A stretch of DNA of 64,000 bases from Promicromonospora panici (lineage in GTDB: Bacteria; Actinomycetota; Actinomycetes; Actinomycetales; Cellulomonadaceae). Position numbers and translations under genes: made by a program. The notes beneath the pieces were generated by a model. That model was given only the letters and a program-made list of their open reading frames with translations, was not told the origin of the DNA and did not search any database. Positions 33,173 to 41,319 of the stretch are shown here, piece after piece. Within the stretch, counting starts at the first letter, position 1, and every line of letters starts with the position of its first letter. Location of the stretch: positions 62,001 to 126,000 of the forward strand of contig NZ_UWYY01000019.1 in NCBI RefSeq assembly GCF_900608595.1, written 5' to 3'.

Positions 33173-33858
33173 GCACGATGGGTGCCGCAGGTGCCGCTCC
33201 GCGGCGTCGGCTGCTGATCGGGCCCGAGACCTACGAGATGGTGTTCGGCACGGTCTACACGGGGCTGATGACCAACCTGCTCCTGGCGGTAGCCTGCCTG
33301 CCGCTCGTGGCGCTGGTCGCGGCGACCGACCTCGCCACGACCTGGCCGCTCGCCGCGCTGACGGCGCCGCTGCTGGGGCCGGCCCTCGCCGCGGCCTTCG
33401 CGGTGTTCGCCGCCTTCAGCACCGACGGGTCGACGACGGTGGTCCGCACCTTCGCCCGCGCCTGGCGCCGACACCTGCGCCGGGGCCTCGCGATCGGGGC
33501 GCTCGCGACCGGCGCCGTCGTCGTGGCCGCCGTCGACGTGGCCTTCTTCTGGGGCCGCACCACGGGTGCTGTGGCGATCCCGGTCCTGGTGACTCTCGCC
33601 GCCGGGGCCGTCACGACGGCGGTCCTCGCCCTGGTCGCCGTACCCGAGATGGCGGGCGCCCGCCTGCGCGCCGTGTTGCTCGCGGCGGTTGTTCTTGGCG
33701 CGCGGCGCTGGTACCTCTCGGCGGGGGCGCTGCTCGTGCTCGGGCTGCTGGCGTCGGTGGTGGCGGTGCGCCCGGTGGTGGGCCTCGGCTTCGCCGCGGC
33801 GCCGCTGCTGTACGCCGCGTGGGGCGCCTGCCGGTTCGTCCTGCGCCCGGCGCGATAA
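33169..33858 (+). CDS. YesL-like (DUF624) membrane protein
   Basis: A 229-residue integral membrane protein with about five or six hydrophobic segments. GTG 33169 overlaps the permease stop; an ATG at 33178 is a second option. The N-terminal sequence ETYEMVFGTVYTGLMTNLLL with an N-L-x5-LPLVAL continuation is typical of the DUF624/YesL family, which is regularly found next to YesOPQ-type importers and two-component or LacI regulators in pectin loci. The function is unknown; a role in transporter assembly or sensing has been suggested by context only. This gene strengthens the rhamnogalacturonan reading of the cassette. Confidence 0.75.
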   Translation: MSTMGAAGAAPRRRLLIGPETYEMVFGTVYTGLMTNLLLAVACLPLVALVAATDLATTWPLAALTAPLLGPALAAAFAVFAAFSTDGSTTVVRTFARAWRRHLRRGLAIGALATGAVVVAAVDVAFFWGRTTGAVAIPVLVTLAAGAVTTAVLALVAVPEMAGARLRAVLLAAVVLGARRWYLSAGALLVLGLLASVVAVRPVVGLGFAAAPLLYAAWGACRFVLRPAR

Positions 33859-33896
33859 GGGCTGTCGGACTGGCCCGGCCATTCGGGGGAACAGAT

Positions 33897-33959
33897 ACGC
33901 ACCCGGGTAGGTAACTGTGAGGGAGCAATGCTCCCTCACAGTTACCTACCCGGGTGCGT
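33897..33959. terminator. Long perfect palindrome between convergent genes
   Basis: Two 31-base arms (33897-33927 and 33929-33959), exact complements around a single A. Imperfect pairing extends a few bases further out. It separates the convergent YesL-like and TIM-barrel genes and most likely ends both transcripts. Confidence 0.75.
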
Positions 33960-34024
33960 ACGCGTTCCCCGGCGGGCGCGTCGGCTCGACGGCCCGCGTG
34001 CCGGCCGACGCGGCAGTCGAATGA

Positions 34025-34885
34025 TCAGAGGTGCGGCGCCACGTGCTTCTCGTACCGGTCCAGCACCGTCGCCGCCGTCGCCACCGTCGGGCGGGCCCAG
34101 ACCTCCTCGTTGAAGATCTCCGTCTCGACGTCGCCGATGTAGCCGGCGTCCCGCACCCAGCCCGTGATCGTCGCGAAGTCGATGTACCCGTCGCCCACGT
34201 GCCCGCGCGAGTTCAGCGGCTCCGCCGCCAGCGGCAGCACCCAGTCGCACACCTGGTACGACGCGATGCGGTCCTCCCGCCCGGCCCGCGCGATCGACTT
34301 CCGGAGCGAGGGGTCCCACCACACGTGGTACGTGTCGACCACCACTCCCACCTCGGACGCCGCGAACGGCGCCGCCAGGTCGAGAGCCTGCGCGAGCGTG
34401 GAGATCACCGCGCGGTCGGCGGCGAAGATCGGGTGCAACGGCTCGAGCACGATCCGCACGCCGTGCTCTGCGGCGAACGGTACGAGGTCGGCGATCCGGT
34501 CGGCGACCCGGCCGCGCGTGGCGACGAGGTCCCGGTCGACGTCCGACGCCGGAGCCCCGCCCGGCGTCGACCCCACCAGCCCGCCGACGACGAACACCAG
34601 CTCCGTGGTGCCGATCGTCGCGGCTTCCTCGATGGCCAGCTTGTTGTCGTCGAGCGCGGCGCGGATCCCGGCGTCGTCCGCGGCGGTGAGGAAGCCGCCG
34701 CGGCACAGGGACGATGCGCGCAGCCCCGCGTCGGCGATGATGCGCGCCGCCTGCTGCGCGCCGACGTCCTGCACCACGTTGCGCCACGGCCCCACGGCGC
34801 CGAAGCCGGCGGTGGCCGCCGCCTCGCACGCCTCGGCGAGCGAGGCATGCTTGACGGTGGCGGTGTTCAGCGACGCCCGGCTCAT
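34025..34885 (-). CDS. Sugar phosphate isomerase/epimerase (AP endonuclease 2-like TIM barrel)
   Basis: A 286-residue xylose isomerase-like TIM barrel. Metal-ligand segments are visible: RIVLEPLHPIF (Glu), VVVDTYHVWWDPSL (Asp, His), SYQVCDWVLPL (Asp) and DVETEIFNEEVW (Glu). ATG 34885 overlaps the DUF993 stop by 4 bases; it is the third and last gene of the operon. Such proteins epimerise or isomerise keto sugars, often after a Gfo/Idh oxidation step, so a 3-keto-sugar or keto-acid substrate is plausible. The exact reaction is not readable. Confidence 0.85.
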   Translation of the reverse strand: MSRASLNTATVKHASLAEACEAAATAGFGAVGPWRNVVQDVGAQQAARIIADAGLRASSLCRGGFLTAADDAGIRAALDDNKLAIEEAATIGTTELVFVVGGLVGSTPGGAPASDVDRDLVATRGRVADRIADLVPFAAEHGVRIVLEPLHPIFAADRAVISTLAQALDLAAPFAASEVGVVVDTYHVWWDPSLRKSIARAGREDRIASYQVCDWVLPLAAEPLNSRGHVGDGYIDFATITGWVRDAGYIGDVETEIFNEEVWARPTVATAATVLDRYEKHVAPHL

Positions 34886-36111
34886 GCGATCACCCCGTTC
34901 GTCGTCAGGAAGGCGCGCAGGCGTGCGGCCGCCACGGGCGGGTCGAGCAGCAAACCGCAGCCGTCGGCCAGGCGGGCCAGCTCGACCAGGTGGCGCAGCG
35001 ATCGACCGGAGTGCAGCCCACCTACCAGCGAGAACCCGGGCTGGAACCCGTTGAGCCAGGACAGGAACGCGATCCCGGTCTTGTAGTAGTACGTGGGCGC
35101 GGTGAAGATGTGCCGGCCCAGTGCCTCGGTAGAGGCCAGGATCTTGTGCCCGCCGACGGCGTCCCCGGCGTCGAACGCCTGCAGCGCCGTGGAGGCCGCC
35201 GGGTAGATCGCCGCGAAGATGCCCAGCAGCGCGTCCGAGTGCCCCTGCTCGTCACCCGCGATGAGCTCGGGGTAGTTGAAGTCGTCGCCGGTGTACAGGC
35301 GGGGCCTCGTCCCCGTGCCCGACGGCGGAAGAGCCGCCAGCGCGCGGCGCAGTCCCACCTCGTGGGCGGCGTCGAGCAGCGACACCTTGACGCCGTCGAT
35401 CCGCGGCTGGTGCGCGCGGATCAGGTCCAGGAAGGTCGCCGTCGCGGAGTCCACGGAGTCCGAGCCCCAGTAGCCCGCCAGCGCCGGGTCGAACATGGTC
35501 CCCAGCCAGTGCAGGATCACCGGCTGCTCGGCCTCGGCCAGCACGGCGTCGTACACGCGGGCGTAGTCCTCGGGCCCGCGGGCGACCCGCGCGAGCGCGC
35601 GCGAGGCCATGACGATGACCTGCGCGCCGGCGTCCTGCACCAGGTGGACCTGCTCGCGGTACGCGTCGGTCACCGCGGTCAGGCCCGCCTCGCCCGGCTC
35701 CAGCCCGGCGACGACGTCGGGCGCGAGCTGGTCGGTCCCCGCACCGCAGGCGACGCGCGCGCCCACGGAGGCGGCCTCGGCCGCCGAACGCCGCACCAGC
35801 TCCTGGGTCGCCGTCCAGTCGAGCCCCATGCCGCGCTGCGCGGTGTCCATCGCGTCGGCGACGCCGAGCCCGTGCTCCCAGATGCGGTGCCGATAGGCGA
35901 GCGTGGAGTCCCAGTCGACGACGGCGGGCGCGCCCGGCACGTTCTCCGCACCGATCTGCGGCACCACGTGGGCCGCCGCGAAGGCGACGCGCGAGGTCAG
36001 CGGGCCCGACGGCGTGGTCCAGGGCCCAGGCGCGCCCAGCTCGACGGTCTCCGACCCGGTGACCCGGCCGTTGCCGTCGAACACGGGGAACGCGACTGCT
36101 GCCCCGCTCAC
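34882..36111 (-). CDS. DUF993 family protein (dihydrodipicolinate synthase-like aldolase family)
   Basis: A 409-residue protein. The start GTG at 36111 overlaps the Gfo/Idh stop (GTGA); a much longer open frame continues upstream through that gene and is rejected. Conserved parts: PAVVDWDSTLAYRHRIWEHG, GMGLDWTATQELVRRSAAEA, QPVILHWLGTMFDPALAGYW, IDGVKVSLLDAAHEVGLRRA (Lys in a barrel-strand position like the Schiff-base Lys of DHDPS) and PRLYTGDDFNYPELI. It is annotated in databases as DUF993, an unassigned family related to class I aldolases. Its operon partners suggest cleavage or dehydration of an oxidised sugar. The function is inferred only. Confidence 0.82.
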   Translation of the reverse strand: MSGAAVAFPVFDGNGRVTGSETVELGAPGPWTTPSGPLTSRVAFAAAHVVPQIGAENVPGAPAVVDWDSTLAYRHRIWEHGLGVADAMDTAQRGMGLDWTATQELVRRSAAEAASVGARVACGAGTDQLAPDVVAGLEPGEAGLTAVTDAYREQVHLVQDAGAQVIVMASRALARVARGPEDYARVYDAVLAEAEQPVILHWLGTMFDPALAGYWGSDSVDSATATFLDLIRAHQPRIDGVKVSLLDAAHEVGLRRALAALPPSGTGTRPRLYTGDDFNYPELIAGDEQGHSDALLGIFAAIYPAASTALQAFDAGDAVGGHKILASTEALGRHIFTAPTYYYKTGIAFLSWLNGFQPGFSLVGGLHSGRSLRHLVELARLADGCGLLLDPPVAAARLRAFLTTNGVIA

Positions 36112-37259
36112 AGCGTGATCTCCGGGATGTCCACGCGCCGCCCCTCCGCGGACGACTTCAGTCCCAGCTCCGCGAGCTGCACGCCGCGCGCCGCCGACAG
36201 GAGGTCGTAGCGGTGCGGGCGTCCGGCGACGACGTCGCGCAGGAACTCCTCCCACTGCAGCTTGAAGCCGTTGTCGAGGTCGGCGTTCGCGGGGACCTCG
36301 AGCCACTGGTCGCGGAACGGCTCCGTGACGGGCAGGTCGGGGTTCCACACCGGCTTGGGCGTGTGCGAGCGGTGCTGGGCGCGGCACTCGCGCAGGCCGG
36401 CGACGGCGGAGCCGTGGGTGCCGTCCACCTGGAACTCGACGAGCTCGTCGCGGAACACGCGCACGGCCCACGACGAGTTGATCTGCGCCACGACGTCGTC
36501 CCCGCCGGGCGTGGTCACGTCGAAGATCCCGTAGGCGGCGTCGTCGGCGGTGGCGACGTACTCCTTGCCGGACTCGTCCCAGCGGGCCGGGATGTGCGTG
36601 ACCGTCTTGGCCGTCACCGTCTTGACCTGCCCGAGGATGCCCTCCAGCACGTAGTTCCAGTGGCAGAACATGTCGGTGGTGATGCCGCCGCCGTCCTCGG
36701 CGCGGTAGTTCCACGAGGGGCGCTGGGCGGGCTGGGAGTCGCCCTCGAAGACCCAGTAGCCGAACTCGCCGCGCAGCGACAGGATGCGGCCGAAGAAGCC
36801 CTCGTCCACGAGGCGGCGCAGCTTCACGAGACCCGGCAGGTACAGCTTGTCGTGCACGACACCGACGGTCACGCCGGTCTCGGCCTGGAGCCGCGCGAGC
36901 TCGATCGCCTCGTCGAGGGTCTCCGCCGTCGGCTTCTCGGTGTAGACGTGCTTGCCCTGGCGCATGGCCTTGGACAGCGTCGTGGGCCGCAGGTTGGTCA
37001 TGGCGGCGTCGAACACGATGTCGGCGTCGGCGATCGCGCTGTCGAGGTCGGTGGTCCAGTGCTCGACGTCGTGCAGCGTGGCGAGCTCCTTGAGCTTGTC
37101 CGCGTTGCGGCCCACCAGCACGGGCTCGACCTGAACCCGCGAACCGTCGGGAAGCGTGACGCCGCCCTGGTCGCGGATCGGCAGGATCGAGCGCACGAGG
37201 TGCTGGCGGTAACCCATGCGGCCGGTGACGCCGTTCATGGCGATGCGAAGTGTGGTCAC
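36108..37259 (-). CDS. Gfo/Idh/MocA family oxidoreductase
   Basis: A 383-residue NAD(P)-dependent sugar dehydrogenase. GTG 37259 (VTTLRIAMNG) is preferred, with GGAG 8 bases upstream; a TTG two codons earlier is the alternative. The Rossmann start is AMNGVTGRMGYRQ, and the fold signature KHVYTEKPTAETLDEAIELA carries the conserved EKP lysine; HWNYVLEG is in the substrate half. First gene of a three-gene operon with DUF993 and the TIM barrel. A LacI operator lies 23 bases upstream of the start. It probably oxidises a ring hydroxyl of an imported sugar; the sugar is unknown. Confidence 0.9.
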   Translation of the reverse strand: MTTLRIAMNGVTGRMGYRQHLVRSILPIRDQGGVTLPDGSRVQVEPVLVGRNADKLKELATLHDVEHWTTDLDSAIADADIVFDAAMTNLRPTTLSKAMRQGKHVYTEKPTAETLDEAIELARLQAETGVTVGVVHDKLYLPGLVKLRRLVDEGFFGRILSLRGEFGYWVFEGDSQPAQRPSWNYRAEDGGGITTDMFCHWNYVLEGILGQVKTVTAKTVTHIPARWDESGKEYVATADDAAYGIFDVTTPGGDDVVAQINSSWAVRVFRDELVEFQVDGTHGSAVAGLRECRAQHRSHTPKPVWNPDLPVTEPFRDQWLEVPANADLDNGFKLQWEEFLRDVVAGRPHRYDLLSAARGVQLAELGLKSSAEGRRVDIPEITL

Positions 37260-37282
37260 GGGCAAGACTCCATCGTCGGACT

Positions 37283-37298
37283 GGGAATGCGCTTTCCC
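37283..37298. promoter_or_regulatory. LacI-type operator GGGAATGCGCTTTCCC
   Basis: A near-perfect palindrome with central GCGC in the gap between the LacI gene and the Gfo/Idh operon it presumably controls. On the minus strand TATTCT, a possible -10 box, lies just upstream. Same family as 3355, 3442 and 51262. Confidence 0.62.
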
Positions 37299-37335
37299 GA
37301 GGAGAATAGCGCACCAGGGCTGTGTGCGGGAATGA

Positions 37336-38385
37336 TCACCTCTTGGGCGTGGAGTCCCGGAGGACGACCTCCCCGCGCACCCGCGTGCGCGTCTGGGCCG
37401 AGCGGCCGAGCGCCAGCTCGGTCGCCAGCGCGCCGACCTCCGCCAGCGCGATCCGCACGGTCGTCAGCCCGGGCGAGACGTCGCGCAGGGTGTGGATGTC
37501 GTCGAACCCGGCCACGGCGACGTCGTCCGGCACGCCCAGGCCGGCGTCGCGGACCGCCGCCATCGCGCCCACCGCCATGACGTCGTTCACCGCGAACACC
37601 AGCTCAGGCAGGCTCCGGCCGGGCTCGGCCCCGCCGGTCTGCTCGATCAGGCCGCGCATGACGGAATACCCACCGTCCCTGGTGAACGCGCACGTCAGAA
37701 CGTCGTCGGGCGCGACAGGGCTACCGAGCTCGGCGAGTGCCCCGGTGAATCCATCCGTGCGATCGGCCGCCGTGCGATGACCCACCGGCCCGGCCAGCAC
37801 CGCGAACCGCCGGTAGCCCAGGCCGTGCAGTGTCCGGGCGAGATCTGCGGCGCCGTCGGCGTTCGCGATCTCGACGACCGGCAGGTCGTCGATCGGCTGA
37901 CCGATCAGCGCGACTCCGCCCCCGGCGTCGCGGAACGCGTGCAGGGCCGCCTCCAGGGCTCCGGCGGGGCGCGTCCCGTCGTCCGGCTCCAGGCGCCCGC
38001 CCGCCAGGATGATCGCGCGGGACCGCTGCCGCCGCGCGAGCTCGACGAAGGCGAGCTCGCGCTCGGGGCGCTGCTCCGTCGAGGCGAGGGTGACGATGAG
38101 GCCCTCGCGCTCGGCGGCGCGCGCGACGCCGGCCGCGATCGTCGAGAAGTACGGGTCGGCGATGTCGTGCACCACGAGCCCGAGCGCGGTGGTGCGGCCG
38201 CGGGCCATGGCCTGTGCGCTGGGGTCGGGCGAGTAGTCGAGGCGCCGTGCGGTCTCCAGGACGCGCTCGCGCAGGTCCTCGCGGACGCTGCGGGTGGCGC
38301 TCCCGTTGATCGCGCGCGACGCCGTCGCGAGCGAGACGCCGGCCTCGCGGGCGACCTGGCTCAGGGTGACGGGGGCGTCGGGCAT
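37336..38385 (-). CDS. LacI-family transcriptional regulator
   Basis: A 349-residue repressor: LacI HTH (TLSQVAREAGVSLATASRAI, residues 7-26) and a sugar-binding domain (LGLVVHDIADPYFSTIAAGV; VAVAGFDDIHTLRDVSPGLT). The ATG at 38385 is chosen because the HTH begins seven residues later; the open frame continues upstream without similarity. It is co-directional with and 76 bases ahead of the Gfo/Idh-DUF993-epimerase operon, with the GGAA-N-GCGC-N-TTCC site between them. Similar sites before the Lpl-type importer and the Gfo/Idh gene at 51341 suggest one regulon. The effector is unknown. Confidence 0.88.
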   Translation of the reverse strand: MPDAPVTLSQVAREAGVSLATASRAINGSATRSVREDLRERVLETARRLDYSPDPSAQAMARGRTTALGLVVHDIADPYFSTIAAGVARAAEREGLIVTLASTEQRPERELAFVELARRQRSRAIILAGGRLEPDDGTRPAGALEAALHAFRDAGGGVALIGQPIDDLPVVEIANADGAADLARTLHGLGYRRFAVLAGPVGHRTAADRTDGFTGALAELGSPVAPDDVLTCAFTRDGGYSVMRGLIEQTGGAEPGRSLPELVFAVNDVMAVGAMAAVRDAGLGVPDDVAVAGFDDIHTLRDVSPGLTTVRIALAEVGALATELALGRSAQTRTRVRGEVVLRDSTPKR

Positions 38386-38432
38386 GAGGTCATCCTGCCG
38401 TGTCCGCCGGGTCTTGCGCGCCTCGTCAGCTG

Positions 38433-38477
38433 GCGAGGTGGTCAGATGGCGACGACCTCGCCACCTGACTACCTCGG
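38433..38477. terminator. Hairpin related to family A modules
   Basis: A 16-base arm GCGAGGTGGTCAGATG (38433-38448) pairs with 38462-38477 (14 of 16 positions), with a small inner stem GCGA/TCGC. The arm keeps the GCGAGGT start of the family A unit but carries GTCAG instead of AGAAC. Located after the glycosyltransferase stop on the minus strand. Confidence 0.6.
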
Positions 38478-38489
38478 CGGAGAGGGGGA

Positions 38490-39695
38490 TCAGACGCGAA
38501 GCGGCCTTAACGCCGCCTCGCGGTGCGTGCGTTCGATGATCGTCGAGTACCCGGCGATCATTCGCACGTGGCTGAACCGAGGACGGACGGCGGTCCGAGC
38601 CGATTCGAGCTCTTCGCGCCGGGCCGCCGCCTCGATCCAGGTCGCAGCGATCTCGGCCGGGTCGAACGAGGTCACGAAGCCGATGCGCTCCACTATCGAC
38701 GGGGCGTCGCCCACCGGGGTGGTGACCGGCACGGCCCCGCACATCGAGCCCTCGATCAGGCACAGCGGCGCAGCCTCACCGAACGTCGAGGTGAGCGCGA
38801 CGACGTCGGCCGTCGCGTAGACCAGCTCCATGTCGTGCCGCACGCCGAGCAGGTCCAGGTGCTCCAGCAGGTCCGGCCGGTCGCCGAAGATGCGGGCGAG
38901 GTCGCTCTGCAGGTCCGGGTTGGCCGCGGTCATCCCGGCGCCGCACATCAGTACGTGGCCCTTGGGCTCGAGCTCGAGGAACGTGCGGGCCGACCGGAGG
39001 AAGAGCTCGGGGTTCTTCATCTCGTCGTACCGCGCCGCGTAGACGATCACCGTCGCGTCGCTCGGCACCCCGGCCGCGCCCCGCAGGGCGAGCCGGCGCG
39101 CACCCTGGACGGGGCGGAACCGGGCGAGGTTGATGCCGTTCGGCACCACGCGCAGCAGCTCGGCGGGCACGCCGGCCTCGCGGTACGCGTCCCGGGTGGA
39201 CTCCGCGCAGCAGACGACGGCGGCGAGCCGGCCGCGGTCCGCCGCGGTCAGCAGGTCGCCCAGGGCGTCACCCTGGTGCTCCGGATCGGACCGGTGCAGG
39301 CAGGCGATGACCGGGCGGTCCGGGAACCCGCCCTGGTTCACGAGCCGGAGCGGCTGCTCCTTGAGGGACAGCACCACGTGCGAGCTCTCGGCCTGGCGGG
39401 CCGCCGCCCGGAGCTCGGTCTCGCTGAAGACCCGCGGGTCGTGGCCGGCGTCGGTGCTCCGGCCCAGCGAGCCGATCCGGACGCCCGCGGCGCGCAGGGC
39501 GCGGTAGCGGGGGTCGTCCTCCATCCGCTGGAGGGTGGCCTCCCGCCGGACCTCGTGGTGCAGGCTCAGCACAGAATGCTGCTGGCGACCGCCCTGATGC
39601 AGACCGGCGACCACCGTCGAGTGCAGGACACGAGCCCCGCCACTAAAAAAGCCCTCGTACAGCGAGAGCACACGCAAGCCATTGCGCTGAATCAC
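38490..39695 (-). CDS. GT4-type glycosyltransferase (GT-B fold)
   Basis: A 401-residue protein. GTG 39695 is chosen since AGGAGG (39704-39709) is 8 bases upstream; GTG codons at 39701 and 39704 overlap or crowd that site. N-terminal RVLSLYEGFFSGGARVLHST is the glycine-rich acceptor-domain start; the donor domain has VVPNGINLARFRPV, VYAARYDEMKNPELFLRSAR and the E-x7-E-like segment FGEAAPLCLIEGSMCGAVPV, followed by GDAPSIV. It probably transfers a nucleotide-activated sugar at the cytoplasmic face. It stands alone, not in a polysaccharide operon, so the acceptor is unknown. Confidence 0.85.
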   Translation of the reverse strand: MIQRNGLRVLSLYEGFFSGGARVLHSTVVAGLHQGGRQQHSVLSLHHEVRREATLQRMEDDPRYRALRAAGVRIGSLGRSTDAGHDPRVFSETELRAAARQAESSHVVLSLKEQPLRLVNQGGFPDRPVIACLHRSDPEHQGDALGDLLTAADRGRLAAVVCCAESTRDAYREAGVPAELLRVVPNGINLARFRPVQGARRLALRGAAGVPSDATVIVYAARYDEMKNPELFLRSARTFLELEPKGHVLMCGAGMTAANPDLQSDLARIFGDRPDLLEHLDLLGVRHDMELVYATADVVALTSTFGEAAPLCLIEGSMCGAVPVTTPVGDAPSIVERIGFVTSFDPAEIAATWIEAAARREELESARTAVRPRFSHVRMIAGYSTIIERTHREAALRPLRV

Positions 39696-39765
39696 AGACA
39701 CCACCTCCTGCGCCCAGAGTGAGCCCTACGGATGTGCGTTACATGGCAAAGCGGTTACACGAGGA

Positions 39766-40422
39766 TTACGTATCCAAGGACTTCTGCACAAGCAGGTTTC
39801 GGATGTCCTTCTCGGCCTGAGCGGGTGAGGTTGCGCGGCAGCCCAGCGCCACCCACCGCTCGATCAGCGCGGGTTCGGCGCGCAGGTGCGACGTCCCTCG
39901 GCGCAGCAGCGTGCCGATCGGCTTGCGCGCCTCCGCGACGTCCCGGAGGAACCGGAACCAGAAGGTGACCAGGCGAGGCCGGACCAGGCAGATCGCATCG
40001 GCGAGCAGGCCCTCGGCGCGGCAGTCGGCGACGAGGTGCGCGGCGAAGATGCCCTCGGCCAGGACGAGCGGCGAGTCGCCGATGTCGAGCCGCCGCATGC
40101 CCGTGCGGCGCGACGTCGGGATGTCGTACACCGGGACGTCGGCCCGGCCCTCCGTGGCCAGCTCCTGCAGCGCGGCGAGCGCGCCCTTGGCGTCCCAGGT
40201 CGCCGGGCTGTCCCAGTCCACGCTGCCGTACCGCTGCGGCAGGCCCGGATGGTCGATATCGAGGTAGAAGTCGTCGAGCTGCACCGTCGGCAGACCGAGG
40301 CGCTGCGTGAGCGATGTCTTGCCCGACCCCGAGGGCCCGGTCAGCAGCACCACCCGTGCCCGCGGGCGCCGGGCACCCGGCGGGAGTGCGAAGAGTGTGG
40401 GTTCGGGCGCTGGGTCGGTCAC
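39766..40422 (-). CDS. Uridine kinase-like P-loop protein
   Basis: A 218-residue protein with Walker A TGPSGSGKTSLTQRLG near residue 28 and the uridine kinase-like substrate motif LDDFYLDIDHPGLPQRYGSV followed by VDWDSPATWD. LVLAEGIFAAHLV is the Walker B-like strand. These match the Udk/phosphoribulokinase superfamily. The start is GTG 40422. Substrate uncertain: uridine/cytidine, or another nucleoside or small metabolite. It stands alone on the minus strand, followed by a short gap before the glycosyltransferase. A longer overlapping open frame on the same strand has no recognisable domain and is rejected. Confidence 0.82.
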   Translation of the reverse strand: MTDPAPEPTLFALPPGARRPRARVVLLTGPSGSGKTSLTQRLGLPTVQLDDFYLDIDHPGLPQRYGSVDWDSPATWDAKGALAALQELATEGRADVPVYDIPTSRRTGMRRLDIGDSPLVLAEGIFAAHLVADCRAEGLLADAICLVRPRLVTFWFRFLRDVAEARKPIGTLLRRGTSHLRAEPALIERWVALGCRATSPAQAEKDIRNLLVQKSLDT

Positions 40423-40480
40423 GAGAGGCCATTCTCCCGTACCGCGCGGCGTGGGCGCGCGGTACCGCCACGGGCGGGCG

Positions 40481-40548
40481 TGTGACCGGCAAGAGGTCAG
40501 GTGATCGGCATCCCGGGATGCCGATCACCTGACCTCTTGCCGATCACA
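40481..40548. terminator. Palindromic repeat, family B copy 2
   Basis: Two 34-base arms (40481-40514, 40515-40548) meeting at CCCGGG, complementary at 33 of 34 positions. Contains the family B arm GTCAGGTGATCGGCA. It lies between the DoxX and kinase-like genes and may end DoxX transcription. Confidence 0.75.
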
Positions 40549-40564
40549 CGAGCTGCGCGTGCGC

Positions 40565-41077
40565 TCAGCGTGACGCAACCAGCCGTGAGCCCAGGGCCTT
40601 CGCCGCGACGACCGCACCGGCGCAGGCCACCACGACGTTCTTGAGGATGTACTGCGCCTCCAGCGTCGGCACGACGCCGTCGAACAGCTCGCCCGGGAAC
40701 AGGACCAGCGGCGACACGATCCCCGCCAACGCCCCGTACAGCACGACCAGCCCGGTCCGCAGGCCGACGCCGGTGATCAGCGAGAGCCCGACGAAGGTCT
40801 CGATGACCGCCGTCATCAGCAGTGCGGCGCCTGCCGGGACCATCCCCAGCGTGAGGAGGTCGATGGTCCGGGTCGCGAGCGCCTCGGCGGGGGACGCCCC
40901 GGGGAAGAACTTGAGCATCCCGAAGTAGGTGAAGATCAGCCCGATGCTGATCCGCAGCGCGGTGATGCTGTGTGCGGCGAGCAGGCGCTCCAGCGCCGCG
41001 GACGCCGTGCGGAGCTTGTCGGCCGGGCGGAGCGTGCCCGTGGGGCGGGCCGACCGGGTGTTCGTCATGGTGACCAT
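40565..41077 (-). CDS. DoxX-family membrane protein
   Basis: A 170-residue membrane protein with four hydrophobic segments. ATG 41077 follows GGAGG by about 8 bases; the frame extends 16 codons upstream but lacks a site. LRISIGLIFTYFGMLKFFPG is the typical DoxX first helix, and TAVIETFVGLSLITGVGLRT the second/third helix region. DoxX/DoxD relatives are linked to quinone-dependent redox in some organisms; here no partner gene is nearby, so no role is assigned. Confidence 0.8.
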   Translation of the reverse strand: MVTMTNTRSARPTGTLRPADKLRTASAALERLLAAHSITALRISIGLIFTYFGMLKFFPGASPAEALATRTIDLLTLGMVPAGAALLMTAVIETFVGLSLITGVGLRTGLVVLYGALAGIVSPLVLFPGELFDGVVPTLEAQYILKNVVVACAGAVVAAKALGSRLVASR

Positions 41078-41247
41078 CTCGGTACCTCCGGTTCCGGGAC
41101 GCCCCGGTGGCGTCCACGGATCCACCGTCTCGCCGTCGGCTCACGCGAGAATCCGCCACCCGGCGGCACCTTTCCTGCGCTGCCCGACGTCGCCGGAGCC
41201 GCCTCCCGTACGTGCCTTGCGGTACTGGAGGGTCGCGCACCGCATCC

Positions 41248-41313
41248 GCTTGTTATGAGCGTGATCGTTGCGACTAGGTGCCCGTTTTAGGCGCAACGAT
41301 CGCGCCCACAAGC
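41248..41313. terminator. Hairpin repeat, family C copy 3 (inverted orientation)
   Basis: Arms GCTTGTTATGAGCGTGATCG... (41248-41272) and 41292-41313 with a 19-base loop. On the minus strand the loop reads CCTAAAACGGGCACC, matching the loop of the other two copies. Located upstream of DoxX and downstream of the AraC-type regulator gene stop on the minus strand. Confidence 0.65.
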
Positions 41314-41319
41314 AATGTC

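Noticed and set aside
34882..37314. An 810-codon open frame as one large gene
   Set aside because: Its first half is an out-of-frame Arg-rich reading of the Gfo/Idh gene; DUF993 starts at GTG 36111 in the overlap.
39755..40528. Alternative minus-strand frame overlapping the uridine kinase-like gene
   Set aside because: Lacks a P-loop or any motif; the 39766-40422 frame has intact kinase motifs and good codon use.
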